Assembly: GCA_000499405.2 (NCBI GenBank)
Contig: HG738138.1
Location: 12,773,208 to 12,837,207, forward strand
Source: Onchocerca volvulus
Lineage: Eukaryota; Nematoda; Chromadorea; Rhabditida; Onchocercidae
Direction of reading: 5' to 3'
Length of the DNA stretch: 64,000 nucleotides
In this document: positions 1-12,400 of the stretch, piece after piece
Numbering within the stretch: the stretch's first letter is position 1
How the letters are laid out: each line of letters begins with the position of its first letter
Translations under genes and position numbers: made by a program
The notes under the pieces: generated by a model
Told to the model about the DNA's origin: nothing
Databases searched by the model: none
Seen by the model: the letters and a program-made list of their open reading frames with translations, nothing else

Positions 1-332
1 ATGTGTCTGTAAACCACTGACAGTTCAACTATATAGATAGAACGGAATAATTGTGATATTATTGTTTACCACTAATTTTTACTGGGTCAATTTAGATATC
101 CATTCTAATGCGTTTTCTGCTATTATCATAAATAGTTGGAAAAGCATCATCACCTAGTCGTTTTAATTGTTTATTTTATTCCATTTTCTGGTTAGACTGT
201 CAGTGATGGTTTATGGATACATTCTTTAATTACATTTATTTAATTTGCTTAAGTTTAGGCTATTCCAGTCTCGGATTTTTCGTTTTTTTCATAATTTAAA
301 TTAATAATTTAACAAATTAGCCTTATTTTTAG
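1..332. other. Probable intron or flank of an upstream gene
   Basis: A/T-rich sequence with no convincing open frame. It ends in a canonical T-rich acceptor at 331-332, directly before the terminal exon at 333-455, so it is most simply an intron of a gene that begins outside the window. Confidence 0.4.
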
Positions 333-455
333 GCATCCAGACGTTTCCGACGTAATGGACAATTTCTGGAAATGATTGTTGCCAAACTGTTTCCACACAA
401 CAAAATTACGCAGTATAAGAAAATGTTCCGCAAGATTCAAAGTTATCCTTTGTAA
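333..455 (+). CDS. Terminal exon of an unidentified gene (3' partial)
   Basis: A 41-codon open segment, including TAA, directly follows a canonical acceptor (TATTTTTAG) at 331-332. The 40 encoded residues start [11 protein letters not shown] and end [12 protein letters not shown]. They are strongly basic and have an amphipathic, helical look, unlike the random translation of the surrounding A/T-rich DNA. The start of the gene lies upstream of the window. I do not recognise the family. The alternative is a chance open frame; good splice context and amino-acid composition argue for a real last exon. Confidence 0.45.
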   Translation, partial: ASRRFRRNGQFLEMIVAKLFPHNKITQYKKMFRKIQSYPL

Positions 456-3400
456 AAAATGCTCGTAGTATTAAACTTACGACATTTTCTTGTATAATCG
501 TACAAAATTAAATTATGCGGATTTGATCTTAAAATTCCCAATTGAACTTTCAAATTTACAGTTTGTTTTTTCCTTCGGATCAAATGTAGATTTTTGGCGG
601 CACTTTGGAAATGCGCAAAATTTCTGAATATAGTAGGAAGCAAATTGAGTTCATGAAAATAGTTAATCTTCCTTTGCTATCTGCATTCATTATCTTGTAT
701 CATTTAGAACATTGTTCATGACTTTTCTATAGAGCCAATTTATGAAGTTTTTGGGCTATCGGATGAATATTTTAAAATTTCAAACCGATATTTCTGAGAG
801 CACCTGTTGAGTAAACTATTAATAAATTATTTCTGTACTATATGGGTATTTTTATGCTCAAATTTCGATAAAATATTGATGAACGATGTTTTAGTACGTG
901 TTTATTATCACCTAATCGCTTTTGCCCTCATGAGATCACTTCTCTCTCATGTGTTTACATCTCAATTTATTGTTTTCAAAAACCACTGTAAGAGAATACT
1001 TCTTCAAGTGCTGATTATTTCTTGAATTTCGTTCTAAATTTCTCTGCTTTCAGAATCCTTTTACTTTTTTCGTAATTCATGAAATTTTAAGATGACCAGA
1101 AGATGATTAACTGATCATGATAAGTTTGAATTAGCTGTCAAAAATATTCATAAAAATGCGGATTCGGTTGAAATGTTCTGGTTCACACGCTTTTTTAAAA
1201 TGACTTTGTATTTCGTTCGATTCCTCAAATCCTTTAAGATCTGTATTTGCTGCAAATCATAATTTTTTCCAAAAAAATGAAAAGTCATCCTCAATTATTG
1301 AACCATCACTTGATTTCACTTGGTTTTTGGCTCAACCGCTTCCTAATTTATACGGTTCACAACATTTTAGATGAAGAGAAAAAGTTATTTGTGGTTTCTT
1401 TTCCAAGACGAAAATGATTTCTAACTCAAAGTAATGGATGAGAAGTTGGAACAATTTTGACAAATGATAGTGAAATCAAAGTACTAGTAAGTCCTCCTCC
1501 ATATCATTTTTTTGCAGTCTCGTCGTTCTGTTTCTTCCGGTCCTGTCGGCACTGTCTACAATGAAAAATTCCATATTAGTTAGTCTTTTTCTTAAAATAT
1601 TATTATTGAAGGCAGTACTGATATTACTATTAGCTTGGAAATGAAGAAAGTTCAAGGCGTGTTTGCAGTATTAATGTTTGTATTATTTACAAATATTGCT
1701 GTTATGCTGTTTATTGATCTTTAACTATTGCGCGATCTATGATGCTATTATATGTTTATATATGAGGACCTAAAATTTTGATTCATTTAAACTCAAACAG
1801 TTATATGGAACTAACACTGGGATAAAGAAATAAATGAGACTAGAATATTATGATTGGAATTGGAGTAAGATGATAATTTAATAAGTGGGGAAGTTTTTAT
1901 GAAAATTTTGAGAATTTTGCTTGTAAAAAAATAGGAATAGAGCAACTTACACATAAAAAATTATACAGTAGGAAAGAAAAACTTTTAAACTTTTCAAATT
2001 TTAATACCATTTCGATTATTATTCAATTCTAACATATATTCGTTTGTATATATTGTACTTTTGTGCAGGGACAAAGAGAGAAGAGAGAGCGAGAATCCAA
2101 ATATTAATTTTAAGCTAATAATTAAACTGAATATTTTGTCTCTCCTAGAAATAACAATAGCAATAATAAATGTAATTTTGCTTAGCAGAAATGGGAACTC
2201 TTTTCTAAACAAAGAAAAGAAAAAAATGAAATAAAAAGGAAAAATATAGCGAAATTGTAAAGTCATCAAGGTCTCTCGGTTCTTCGATTTTTCGTTTTTT
2301 CTTTCCTTTTTACTTTTAGTTAGTTTCACTGAGATGCTTCTTCATCAGGAAAATAGAGAGAAGGTTACTTTCGTAACAGAGGAGAGGTAGTAGATGTGGA
2401 GAGGTTACAGGCGGCGGACAGGGCGGAGAGGATGTTCTCGAGAGTTGAAAAGCTTTCACCAAAGCGGTCGGTCGGTCCGAGTCAACTGACACGTTGCACT
2501 GCTACTTTCTGTTAACATTTTGATTGCATTGCATTGCAGTGGTGTGTGGTGTGTATTTGCCAAATAGTATCTGAAATGTGTGCCTCGTCTCCATTAGCTT
2601 CCCACTGATTATCATTATTATTATTGTTATGCTGTGCATCGACTCGAAATTATTGGCAAGTTTGGTTTGGTAAACAAATGCCTTCCTTTCCATTCTGGCT
2701 TACTCTCAAACAAAAACACGATGAAACTTTCATTCATTCGCTTTTACTGTTTCACAAACAAATTTAACTGCTTCTGTTAGATTTAGCAGACGAAATTAGG
2801 CCACTTTTATTGCTTAGTAAACAGAATGAAACATATGGATTGAGAGTACGAAAAGTGAAGTGCATCGTTGATGAACGTTAAGTTACTCCCTAACTGCGAC
2901 ACTAAGTGCTGCTTCACCTCTCTATTGCGAAGTCAGTGGAATTCTTCAAATTAGTGGCATGCTATGGATGTTAAATTAACGATTTTTAACATCTTTACTC
3001 CACTTCCCTTCTCTTCATTCCTTTCTCTCCCAATTCTTCTTTTCTCAGTTAAAAGATGAAGGTGAAAAATGACCAAATAATGATATGTTCAAATTATAAC
3101 TTAGATTTAATTCCTCCTTCTATGTTCTTAATTGGATTTTGTTGGTAGCAATAAATGTCATTTATTCTTCAAGTTAATTATTGTTGAAAAATTTACGCAA
3201 AAAAAAGGAAAGAAATGATCAGAAATTATTGCAGAATATTTTAATATTCTCATAATTATGTAGCAATAAAAAAAAAAGATCGATAAGTATTGAATGTAAT
3301 TTATTTCAATTTAACAATGAAACCGAACACAACTGAATCAACGAATTCACACCCGTAAATTCCATTTAAATGACTGCATATTGTCCACATTTCCCATAAT

Positions 3401-3876
3401 ATTTGATTATTTCTTGTACATTAACCGCTGATGAGATATATTCATCGTTGTGTTGTTTTATTCAGTCTTCTTACATCTTAGTTTGATGATGGACGTGTTG
3501 TTCTTAGTCTCATCTATTTCTTACATTTATGTATTATCGCTTCCATAAATATAATAAATATCCTTCTTTACTCGTTTTTTATGGAACAGAATTTGAAATG
3601 GATTGTGAGTAGGGAAATTTACAATGAATGGTGACATGTCAACTTCCTTGCTATAATACAATCTCACAGTACAAAGAAATGTGTCATAGCTGTAACACAG
3701 CTTAGTAGCAGCACCTGTTGATTCACTGGAATCTTTCGTGTCAAGACACCACGCACACACATACATATATACAAATACACATAACATACACACATACACA
3801 TACATGTAAGAACATCAGTATACATTATGCGTGTATTCATATACACATAAACTCACACATACGCAGCATACAACAC
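456..3876. other. Non-coding spacer with one G+C-rich patch
   Basis: No exon structure could be supported here; open frames are short and of chance composition. A patch around 2340-2560 is clearly richer in G+C and CpG than its surroundings, with AG-rich repeats and a run of CGGT units near 2464-2476. It could be a promoter or a 5' non-coding exon. From about 3748 a CA-rich microsatellite begins. Confidence 0.5.
3748..3873. repeat. Imperfect (CA)n / (ACAT)n microsatellite
   Basis: About 125 bases of alternating CA, ACAT and ATAC units. A complementary TG/ATGT tract lies at 4381-4470, so the two could pair as an inverted repeat around a roughly 500-base loop. Open frames that read through it are artefacts of the repeat. 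Confidence 0.8.
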
Positions 3877-4069
3877 CTGTACATTGGATTCTGTTTTCTT
3901 GCAAAGTTTCGATGCGAATTTTGCAGTTGGCCAGACGATCGATGGATCGATTGCTGATTGCAAAGTATTTCTAAGTTGATTCAGCTCTCTTTCATAGACT
4001 ACAGATGCATTCTTCCCTTCCGGGCTTATCATTCCCTCCCCTTCAATCACTTCACCGCTAGGGTGCTGG
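3877..4069 (-). CDS. Possible internal exon, minus strand, unidentified
   Basis: On the minus strand a 64-codon open frame lies between a usable acceptor (AAAACAG at 4070 and above) and a donor (CAG then GTGTTG at 3877/3876). The protein reads like real coding sequence, for example SPEGKNASVVYERELNQLRN followed by a helical stretch ending KLCKKTESNVQ. The local G+C content is also higher than in the flanks. No neighbouring exon could be joined with confidence, although 4230-4400 on the same strand also has coding-like composition. Family not recognised. It may be an isolated exon of a poorly sampled gene or a decayed fragment. Confidence 0.3.
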
Positions 4070-4380
4070 CTGTTTTAAGATGGCCAAGTGATATGTGCCA
4101 ACATTACTTGCTGTTATCCTGAAGAAGATTGTTTGTTGTCTGTTATATTTGCAGTATGTGTATCTTCCCGAACTTTCTCACAGTCTCTCTGTATATGCAT
4201 ATAGATAGGTTCGTACGCATCGCCTCAGTATGGTCCGTTTACATCAACGACTGAAATGAGTGCCTTCCGCATCCGTCCATCTATCCTCCATCAGTTGTCT
4301 GTTCGAAAATGCCGACTGCTTGCAATCTGCGTTCTGCTTGCTATCATGCACTGTTCGAATAGGCATGGCGATAAAATTAA

Positions 4381-4470
4381 ACGTGCATGTGTGCGAATGC
4401 ATGCATGTGCATGGGTATGTGTATGTATGTCAGTGTATATGTGTGTATATAAATGCATGTATGTGACATG
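4381..4470. repeat. Imperfect (TG)n / (ATGT)n microsatellite
   Basis: TG, TGCA and ATGT units, complementary in sense to the CA tract at 3748-3873. Confidence 0.75.
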
Positions 4471-7400
4471 TTTAATATATTTCGGAAATAATTTCCATTT
4501 TAATTGCTGCTTTTATCACTTAATAATATATTTTCATCATTTAACAATTTTAAGCAATCTATGTTAGATGTTTATCGAGAAAATGAGATCAGTCGACGTT
4601 AAATATACTGGAACACCAGACTTCCTTAAGATAAAATGAAAATGTTTATACTTTCAATTAATCTTTAACTTAGTTTTTAAAGGAATAAAGGACTTACCGT
4701 ATGCGAAATAGTTTTATGAAGATAATCTGAATGAAAAAAAAAAAAAAAAAGAAAAGTCAAATAAAATATGACGGAATCAAGAAGCGTGATGATACTCGGA
4801 AACCGAAGATGAAAGAGAATGGTAGTAATTTTCTCTTTTGCATTGGACGACAACTTTCGGTATTTAATAGATTATGGTTAATTTGGAATGATTTGTTCCG
4901 TAATGTTGCAGATATTTTCGAATGACTTTTGGGAAAATTTGCAGCTGAGAAAATTTGTCGTACTTAAGAATTTTGATGAAGCAATTATCATTTTCATTTC
5001 TTTTTTTCAACTAAAAAAAAAAAACCCACTAGTTGATAATTTCATTGCTAAACGTTGCATATATCCATGGAATATCCTTGTTCACGAAAATTATTCGTCA
5101 AGCATTGGGAAGCATTATTTGCAATAAAAAACCGAGAATCCCAAGTACTTGCTGTACTCAGGGGGAATCTACCGGACATTTTTGATCTCAAGGTTAAATT
5201 TGGTCGGAATATTGATGGTTTGATAATATTTAAGACATTATCAGAAATATTTGTTTTTTCAATTTTCATCATGCGAAGAAGGATAAAATGGGGTGGTGAG
5301 GAGAGGAGGAAGGGAATAAGAAAGGATTGAAGAAAACTGGAATGTAATTTAATTTAATGCTGTCATTGCCGCAAACAGTTCTTGTCCATTGTTGTCCTTC
5401 ATTTAGGCCATCAAATCCCATGTAGAAAGACATAACATATTTTTCCCATGTGATTCCTCATATCTTTATTTCTATGGTGTCTGATGCCTGTTGTCATCAC
5501 CTTTGAAAAAACTGGATGCTTATTTCTAGGCTCTTCAGTATTATGCGTGTTTCTCAGTCTTTTCAGTTCTCACGTAAAGTACTCTCTTCTAGGACAGTCG
5601 ACATCAACGTTATTGTTTGATGAAGGACAATATTTTACAATTTCTAAGATCAGACTTCATTACCTCAATTGTGCACACACTTAAAAAAAAAAAAAAGTAA
5701 ATAAATAAAAAATATAAAAAAGAGACATTTAACCAAATCAGAGAAAATGACATTATTTTGAGAAGGCCATCTATGTCACATATATGTATGAACTTAGCTT
5801 TCTCGTTTGTTAAACGTTTTTCAGTTACGTTTCTAGTTACATAGTATCGAATCATTCTCTGCCATTTTGTTCAAATCTATTTTGTTTTTCCCCTTATCAT
5901 TCATTCTCTCTTCACGTCTGTTTACTCCGTTCCAGTGACATAATGCTAATAAAATTAATTTAGAAATTTCAAAAAGAGAATTACAATTTTTTCAATAATT
6001 CTAAAAAAGTCCGAATGCAGTGTCCCAGTTCAGCGGATTAGGCTATTTCCATTGAATTGATGTGCAATATTGTTATGAATTTCTCTCCTATAATATTGAT
6101 ACATTTTATGAAAAACTATGTTGTTGTTAATCTTCTGAAGTAGTGAATTTCGGTTTTATTTTGATCAAGTTAAAATTAGAGATTGAATTAAAGATGTAAT
6201 TGATATACATCATCTTTCACTTAAGATTTCAATTCTCCTTGACATTTATACATTTATACTCTTCAAATTTCACACAGATTCCTTGAAATTAAAAAATAAT
6301 TTGATTTACTAATTGACGGCATTCTGCCGATTAATTAAGATTGAAAACTTAAGCCAAAATAATTTAGGTGAATAAACATAATAAAAAAGAGAAGGAGAGG
6401 AAATCTATTGCAAAACAGAAACAGTTCCGTTTCGGGTCAAACAGACTGACTTCAACATGAGCACCAAATTTACAAATTGCGTCAGTTAGCCAAGATTGAC
6501 TAGCTTGAAGTTCTTATTCCAGTTCCGGTATTTCCTATATAAGAAGTCATATTTGAAATATACAGGAATTGTATTATTGACAATATACGAAATATTGTTA
6601 TTGAAATCTTTGCAATATTTCGCATTTTGTTTCTACGTAAATTGTGCAAGTTTTTGATATTTAAATTTATGAACTTCAATTTCAGTTTAAATATTTGCCT
6701 ATCAAAAATAGTATTTTTTTAAAGGATGAGGAGATGTGTATTAATTCACTATGCTAATAGTTTGAGATGACAGGTCTTCGATAGTTCAGTACATTTATAC
6801 ATAGTTTATACATCTTTTCCAGTTGCATCAGGTAAAGAGCTACTACCTGAAAGAAGCGAATTCTTGCGACTAAATTGATAGTATTGATAGTTAAAATTTA
6901 AAATCTTGTTTTTTGTCTTGTTTTCTTCATCGTTTTTTTCTTTTCACTATTATGGAATGAAGTCTTTACGCATGATTAACATATTTGTCTAATGCTGAAG
7001 TAATAGATTCGAACCAAATTTAATTCAAATATTTATTTTTGTCATTAGTGAAAAAAAAAGGAAAAAAAATTCGTATAAATATTATAATACTAAATTTCTT
7101 GTTTTTAAACGAAAATTTGTTATGATTTTCTTTTTTCATAAATTTTTAATTGATAATTTGTTCTTTCCTTAATGTAAAAATAATTGTATATAATATTTAT
7201 TTATTACGAATTAAATGATATTCTTGAATGCTCTTATTTCGACTATGGTAATTGATTCATATTTAATTTCAGTATGTTAAAAGAATGCATGGAACAGATT
7301 TGTTTCAAATGTATTGGTTGAAAGATTGTATATTTTGTTGTGCTGTTTTCATACGTATATAAATATTCACATTGTATATTGCAGAAAAAAAGAAAGGAAA

Positions 7401-9479
7401 AATACTTATATTCAGGAAGCTGCTAAAGCAAATGAAAGGGATCAAATAAAATTCTACTGACTTATTTTTTAGTCATCGAATAGAAAGAGAAATTGCTGTC
7501 CTAAAAGGAGGAAATGAGTTAATCCTTTTCGGTGGTTATTAATAATTATTAATTTCACAGAATTATCTTGTATTATAATTACTTCCAGATATTAATATTA
7601 TACTATTCATGACCAAGCTTTTGTTAGAATCACACGTTTAATTCATGTGTTTTTTTTTCTCAGATCAGACATTTTTTAAATTAACATGGAATAGTTCGGT
7701 TGTCTAACATTTTTTCATACATTATCATTTAATGGTTATTGCTTGCATTTTGGGAAGTTATCTATGTTTGCTCGAGATTTGATCTATTATTATCTTATAA
7801 TCTTGTTCTATGTACAAATCAGAGAACTTGCCGTGACCTTTGAATGCGGTATATAATTTTATTCTCTCAAGTCATAATGGAATATTTTTCCTGATTTCAT
7901 CTTCCCAATAGACTTAACTTGAGGGTTCATTTGTAAATTAATTGAATCAAATATATTGGCCAAATGTTCCGCATCCGTTTATTGCACGTATGAAAAGTGG
8001 GAAAATTTTTAGTCTTTAACACCTAACAATGATAATTTTTCATCATGTTTGCCAAAACATAAATAGGCATTGTATCATTTATCAAAATAATTATTTCAGG
8101 ATGCATAGACCATATGTCGGAAATATAACGAATTCAGTTAAGCGGTTTGAAATTTCTGCGCTGATGCATTTATTTTTTTTAATTTAAGTTAACACTTTAA
8201 AATATTTGCAAATCGAAAATATGCTGATGCTCATTCATCATCTAGAAAAAACCACTTAAAAATTGCACTGCACATAGTTTGATCCTAGACGAAGATATCC
8301 TAGAAGTCTCTTTTCTCTTTCTTTCTTTCATCATTACATTAAAACCAAAGAATTGGAATTTTTCCCCATTGTTAAATTTTCTGTAGTGCTGAATTAATGC
8401 ATATGGTAGTGTTCCTTCGAATATAAAAACCTATTTCGCAGCTACTATTTGGAAGAAATGAAATGAAAAAAAAAGGACTCTAAATGTTTCGGCAAGATGA
8501 ATGCTATGGTTCCCTATTCTTTTTCAATAATTTGCGAAAATAAAAAAATTAGACTGCCATTTAGACATTTCGATCACTTTTTAGTGCTACTTTTTTTTTC
8601 TCGTAGTTATAATAAGAAAAAATGGATGATTATATTTTTGGGGTGTTTTTTCGTATCAAGTAGTATATTGATTCATGTTTGATTGCAAATAATGTCACAA
8701 TGTGTTTACAATTTAAGTTTTTTCCTTGTCATTCAGTGTCTACCTCATGCTGAATGCTTCTGTTTCTTCTACTCTGTTTCATTGATAATATTAAATGTTA
8801 ATGTTGATTTTGATCTCAAATGTTAATGTTGATTTTGATCTCAGCAAAATCTTAACCGTTTAGCACAAATCGTGCATTAATTCATTCAAAAATGTTAATT
8901 TATAATGACAATTCATACACTATCATTTTAACAAACATAATTTAAGATTCTGCAAAAATTAGTTTAAAAAATATAAAATTACTGAGTATTTGACTAGATG
9001 GTTAATCTATTTGTAGATTGAAAATTTCCTGACTATGAAATATTTTTCACATTGTGGTGCTATTTTTACTAGCTCGATTCTCCATATTGTACGGAATGTT
9101 TTCATTTGAAAAATATTGTTTCAAAGAAAGTTAAAAACCATGTGAATATTTAAAAAAAAAAAAAAAAAAAAGAGATGTATTTCATCAAACAACAAATGAG
9201 ACAAAGCTATCTATGTATTATAAAATGATATTTTAGTCTTTTAATACGAATCCGCTTTGTTTTTTCAGAAATATGTGTTCGTCATTGGAGCAAAAAAAAG
9301 AAAATAGCATTTCACCTTAATCTTTAAATTTTTAAAAATTTTAATGTTCATTTTGCTGCCTTTGGGCTTATTTATTCATTGACTGCATCACTTATTCGTT
9401 TATTTACATTATGTTCGCCCACTGGAAAGATTATTTATTAGCTTTATTTTTATGATGATTTTGTTTTTTAAATTTACAG
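4471..9479. other. Non-coding region upstream of hsp-25
   Basis: Very A/T-rich, with several poly-A/T runs. No exon with convincing splice sites or protein-like composition was found. It may hold the hsp-25 promoter or 5' non-coding exons. A 25-bp perfect tandem duplication is at 8794-8843. Confidence 0.5.
8794..8843. repeat. 25-bp tandem duplication
   Basis: The unit that begins AATGTTAATGTTGATTTTG occurs twice head to tail (8794-8818 and 8819-8843) without a mismatch, which indicates a recent local duplication. Confidence 0.85.
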
Positions 9480-9498
9480 AAAGAATTGAAAGAAAAAA

Positions 9499-12400
9499 AT
9501 GCAGAGAGAAAGAAGAATAGATGTTACTCCGAGTAATTATTCAGTACTGGATACTGAGTTTGGAAGTATGCGGGAACGTTTCGAAGCCGAAATGAAGCAT
9601 GTGGAGGAAGAAATGAAACGTTTAAGGCGAGAATTTGAAGGTATCCATTTTTTTCAAAAAAAAAAAAAAGCATTCAGTTCCGGTCTTCAAAAATTTGAGC
9701 AGCTTCTTTTTGCATAGATTTATTTTTGAGCAAACTACTTCATATTCATTCATTAGGGAAAATTTTTTAATTTAAACTAAGGTTTTAACCATGTTGGAGT
9801 TTCTAAATTCTATTTTTATTTGGTCTAAATCATACAGTCAATTGATGATTTCAAATTTCATTTGTACGAAAAAGAAAAACACGAATCGAAAAATTCAGAA
9901 AATCATGAATTCAGATGATACATTGTCTTACGGTTGTTTTTTGAACGATTTACACATAATGCAATGATTATTTTAAACTTGTTTTCGTCTTCCTTCTACA
10001 CTCATTTATATTTTCATGGAACTTTTGGTATTTCGAATAAATTTCTCCATTCTAAACTTAGCTAATGAAAATACATTGCAAACTTTTTTCTCCTTTTTTT
10101 TTTTTTGCTTGAAACTTTTGGAATGCATATTTCCATATGTGCCTCATTTTATTGTTGTTGTTGCCAGATTATATGATAATATTGATTCTTGCTATTATGA
10201 TTCGGCTAGGTCAGCATTAGATGAGAGGAGGTATTTTGTGTCTTGTATGAGAGATGATTGCTGTTAAGAAAGTTTTATTGATTGATGGAGAGTGATTGGT
10301 CAACAATTATCAGAGAACATCTAGCTAAATTAATCGTTGGATTATTTCCTTTATCGCTGTTAGAAAAGAATACTATTCAAGTGAACTGTTGAATTGTTGC
10401 TGCTGTTGCGTCGCTTTGAACTATCGAACTGGAGCCCTTGAAACTCCGAACAATTGCTGCTGCTGCGTGATCTATGTCGTTTATCTGTGAATTGGAGCGT
10501 TTTGGTGGTAAACATATCTGACGTCCCTTTGAAACTATATCGTGCCACATTACCCTTAGTATTTCTTGATCAGCGTAAAACATGATTCCATGTTCAGCAG
10601 TCACGCGATTTGAATTGTTTTGCATTCTGGTACAACCCAACTGATGATTATAGTTTGAGCCGGCATGTTCTCATCGGCACAATGACTGAAGTATGTCTTT
10701 TTTGCAAGGCTCTGAAATTTAATGGAAAAACGAAAGGCAGCGCAAAAAAAATACGATACATGGAACTTGCGGTAAACTGAATCCAAATTCACATGATAGA
10801 CGGAAAATGCTGTAAGCGATATCCTCGAGCATTAATATCCAATACAGTTGCAAGAAATGATGGAATCCTTTATACAGAAGATCAGCAGGAGATGGCGGTA
10901 AATTAGCAACCACGCAAATGTGGAATGGTGAATGGACAACATGTTTATTTCACAGTTGCAAATATGCAACAAATAGCCCCGAATCCACCGGCTTTCTTCA
11001 CATTACGTCAAATTGATGTATTTGCGAAATTACTATCATATTACACACGTATTATACATGGAAGGCGTATAGAAAGTTATTTGAACGACTCAAGTGAGGA
11101 GAACCAGTTTATGGACAACCTGGCATATTCAAACAAACTACGATAGGCAGATTGTACACCGTCATCCTAATCAAGACGAATGCTTCTTCCTTTGCATGTT
11201 GTTAGTAAATGTGTCCGGTCCAACCTCCTTCAGCAATAAAAAATTGTCAACGGCGTTACACATGCTATTTTCCGCAGTGCATGGTCAAGCTTTGAATTTA
11301 TTGGAGAACTGCCGACATTGGAATGTATGCATTAATGACGAATGCAACACGTCACATTCAAATCAAATTCGTACATTGTTTGGAATCATATTGAATGTTT
11401 GCTCTCCTTCCTCTCCAGCACAGTTATGAGAGAAATATAAATCGCATATGCTGAAGATATTCTCGATTGAATATGCAGCGAAAATTCAAATATGAAATGA
11501 ATTTTCATAGCAGAAATCTACAACGAAGCGTTAATAATGATTGAACACTTTCGCTTACAAATTGCGAATAAAGTTCCCGATGAATTGGAATTGCCATCAC
11601 CGAATCGATTTGTTGCTTCTTCGTTCGATGTAAGATTGCATCGCGAACAAAATTACGACACGATTGATCTTTTGTCGGATGTGTAATCAAATATTCCTAA
11701 CGTAACGTTTGAGCAAAAGGGCATTTACGATCAAAAAAATGCAAACTATCAATAAGGGACTTGAAAAAATCTTCTTTTTAGATGCACCAGGAAGAATTGA
11801 TAAACTATTTATTTTTTAGCTTTTTGAAATCCGATTTTCTTCTATTTTTTTCAAATTTTTTTTTTTTTTTTTTTTGACTTTTTATCTCTTTTATTTTCTT
11901 AGCTTTTAATTTTTTTAGCTTTTACTTTTATGAAATCCGATTTTCTTCTACTTTTTTCTTAGCTTTTTGTTTTTTAATTATATGCTTTTTTGTTGTATAT
12001 TATTTTTTAATTATTAATTATATTAACTGTTATTAGAGAAGTGGGGGAAGAAGGAAGTTGCGGAGGAAGGAGAATGAGAGAAAAAAAGGGTAGAGAGTTT
12101 TAATTATTAATTATATTAACTGTTATCAGAGAAGTGGGGGAAGAATGAGGTTGCGGAAGAAGGAGAATGGGAGAAAAAAGGATGGAGAGATGCGGGGAAG
12201 AAGGAGAATGAGAGGAAAAAAGGATAGGGAGATGCGCGGAAGAAGTATATTTATGGTTATTAGAGAAGTGGGGAAGAAGGAGGTTGCGGAAGAAGGAGAA
12301 TGAGAGAAAAAAAGGATAGAGATGTGCTATGCTAATTATTAATTATATTAACTGTTATTAGAGAAGTGGGGGGAAAAGAAGGAGATTGCGGAAGAAGGAG

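Noticed and set aside
1200..1260. Possible tRNA (TTCGATTCC-like T-arm word)
   Set aside because: No matching acceptor, D or anticodon arms could be paired around it.
10016..10267. 83-codon open frame just upstream of the Helitron
   Set aside because: No similarity to Helitron N-terminal blocks and a poly-Phe stretch from a T run; treated as chance.
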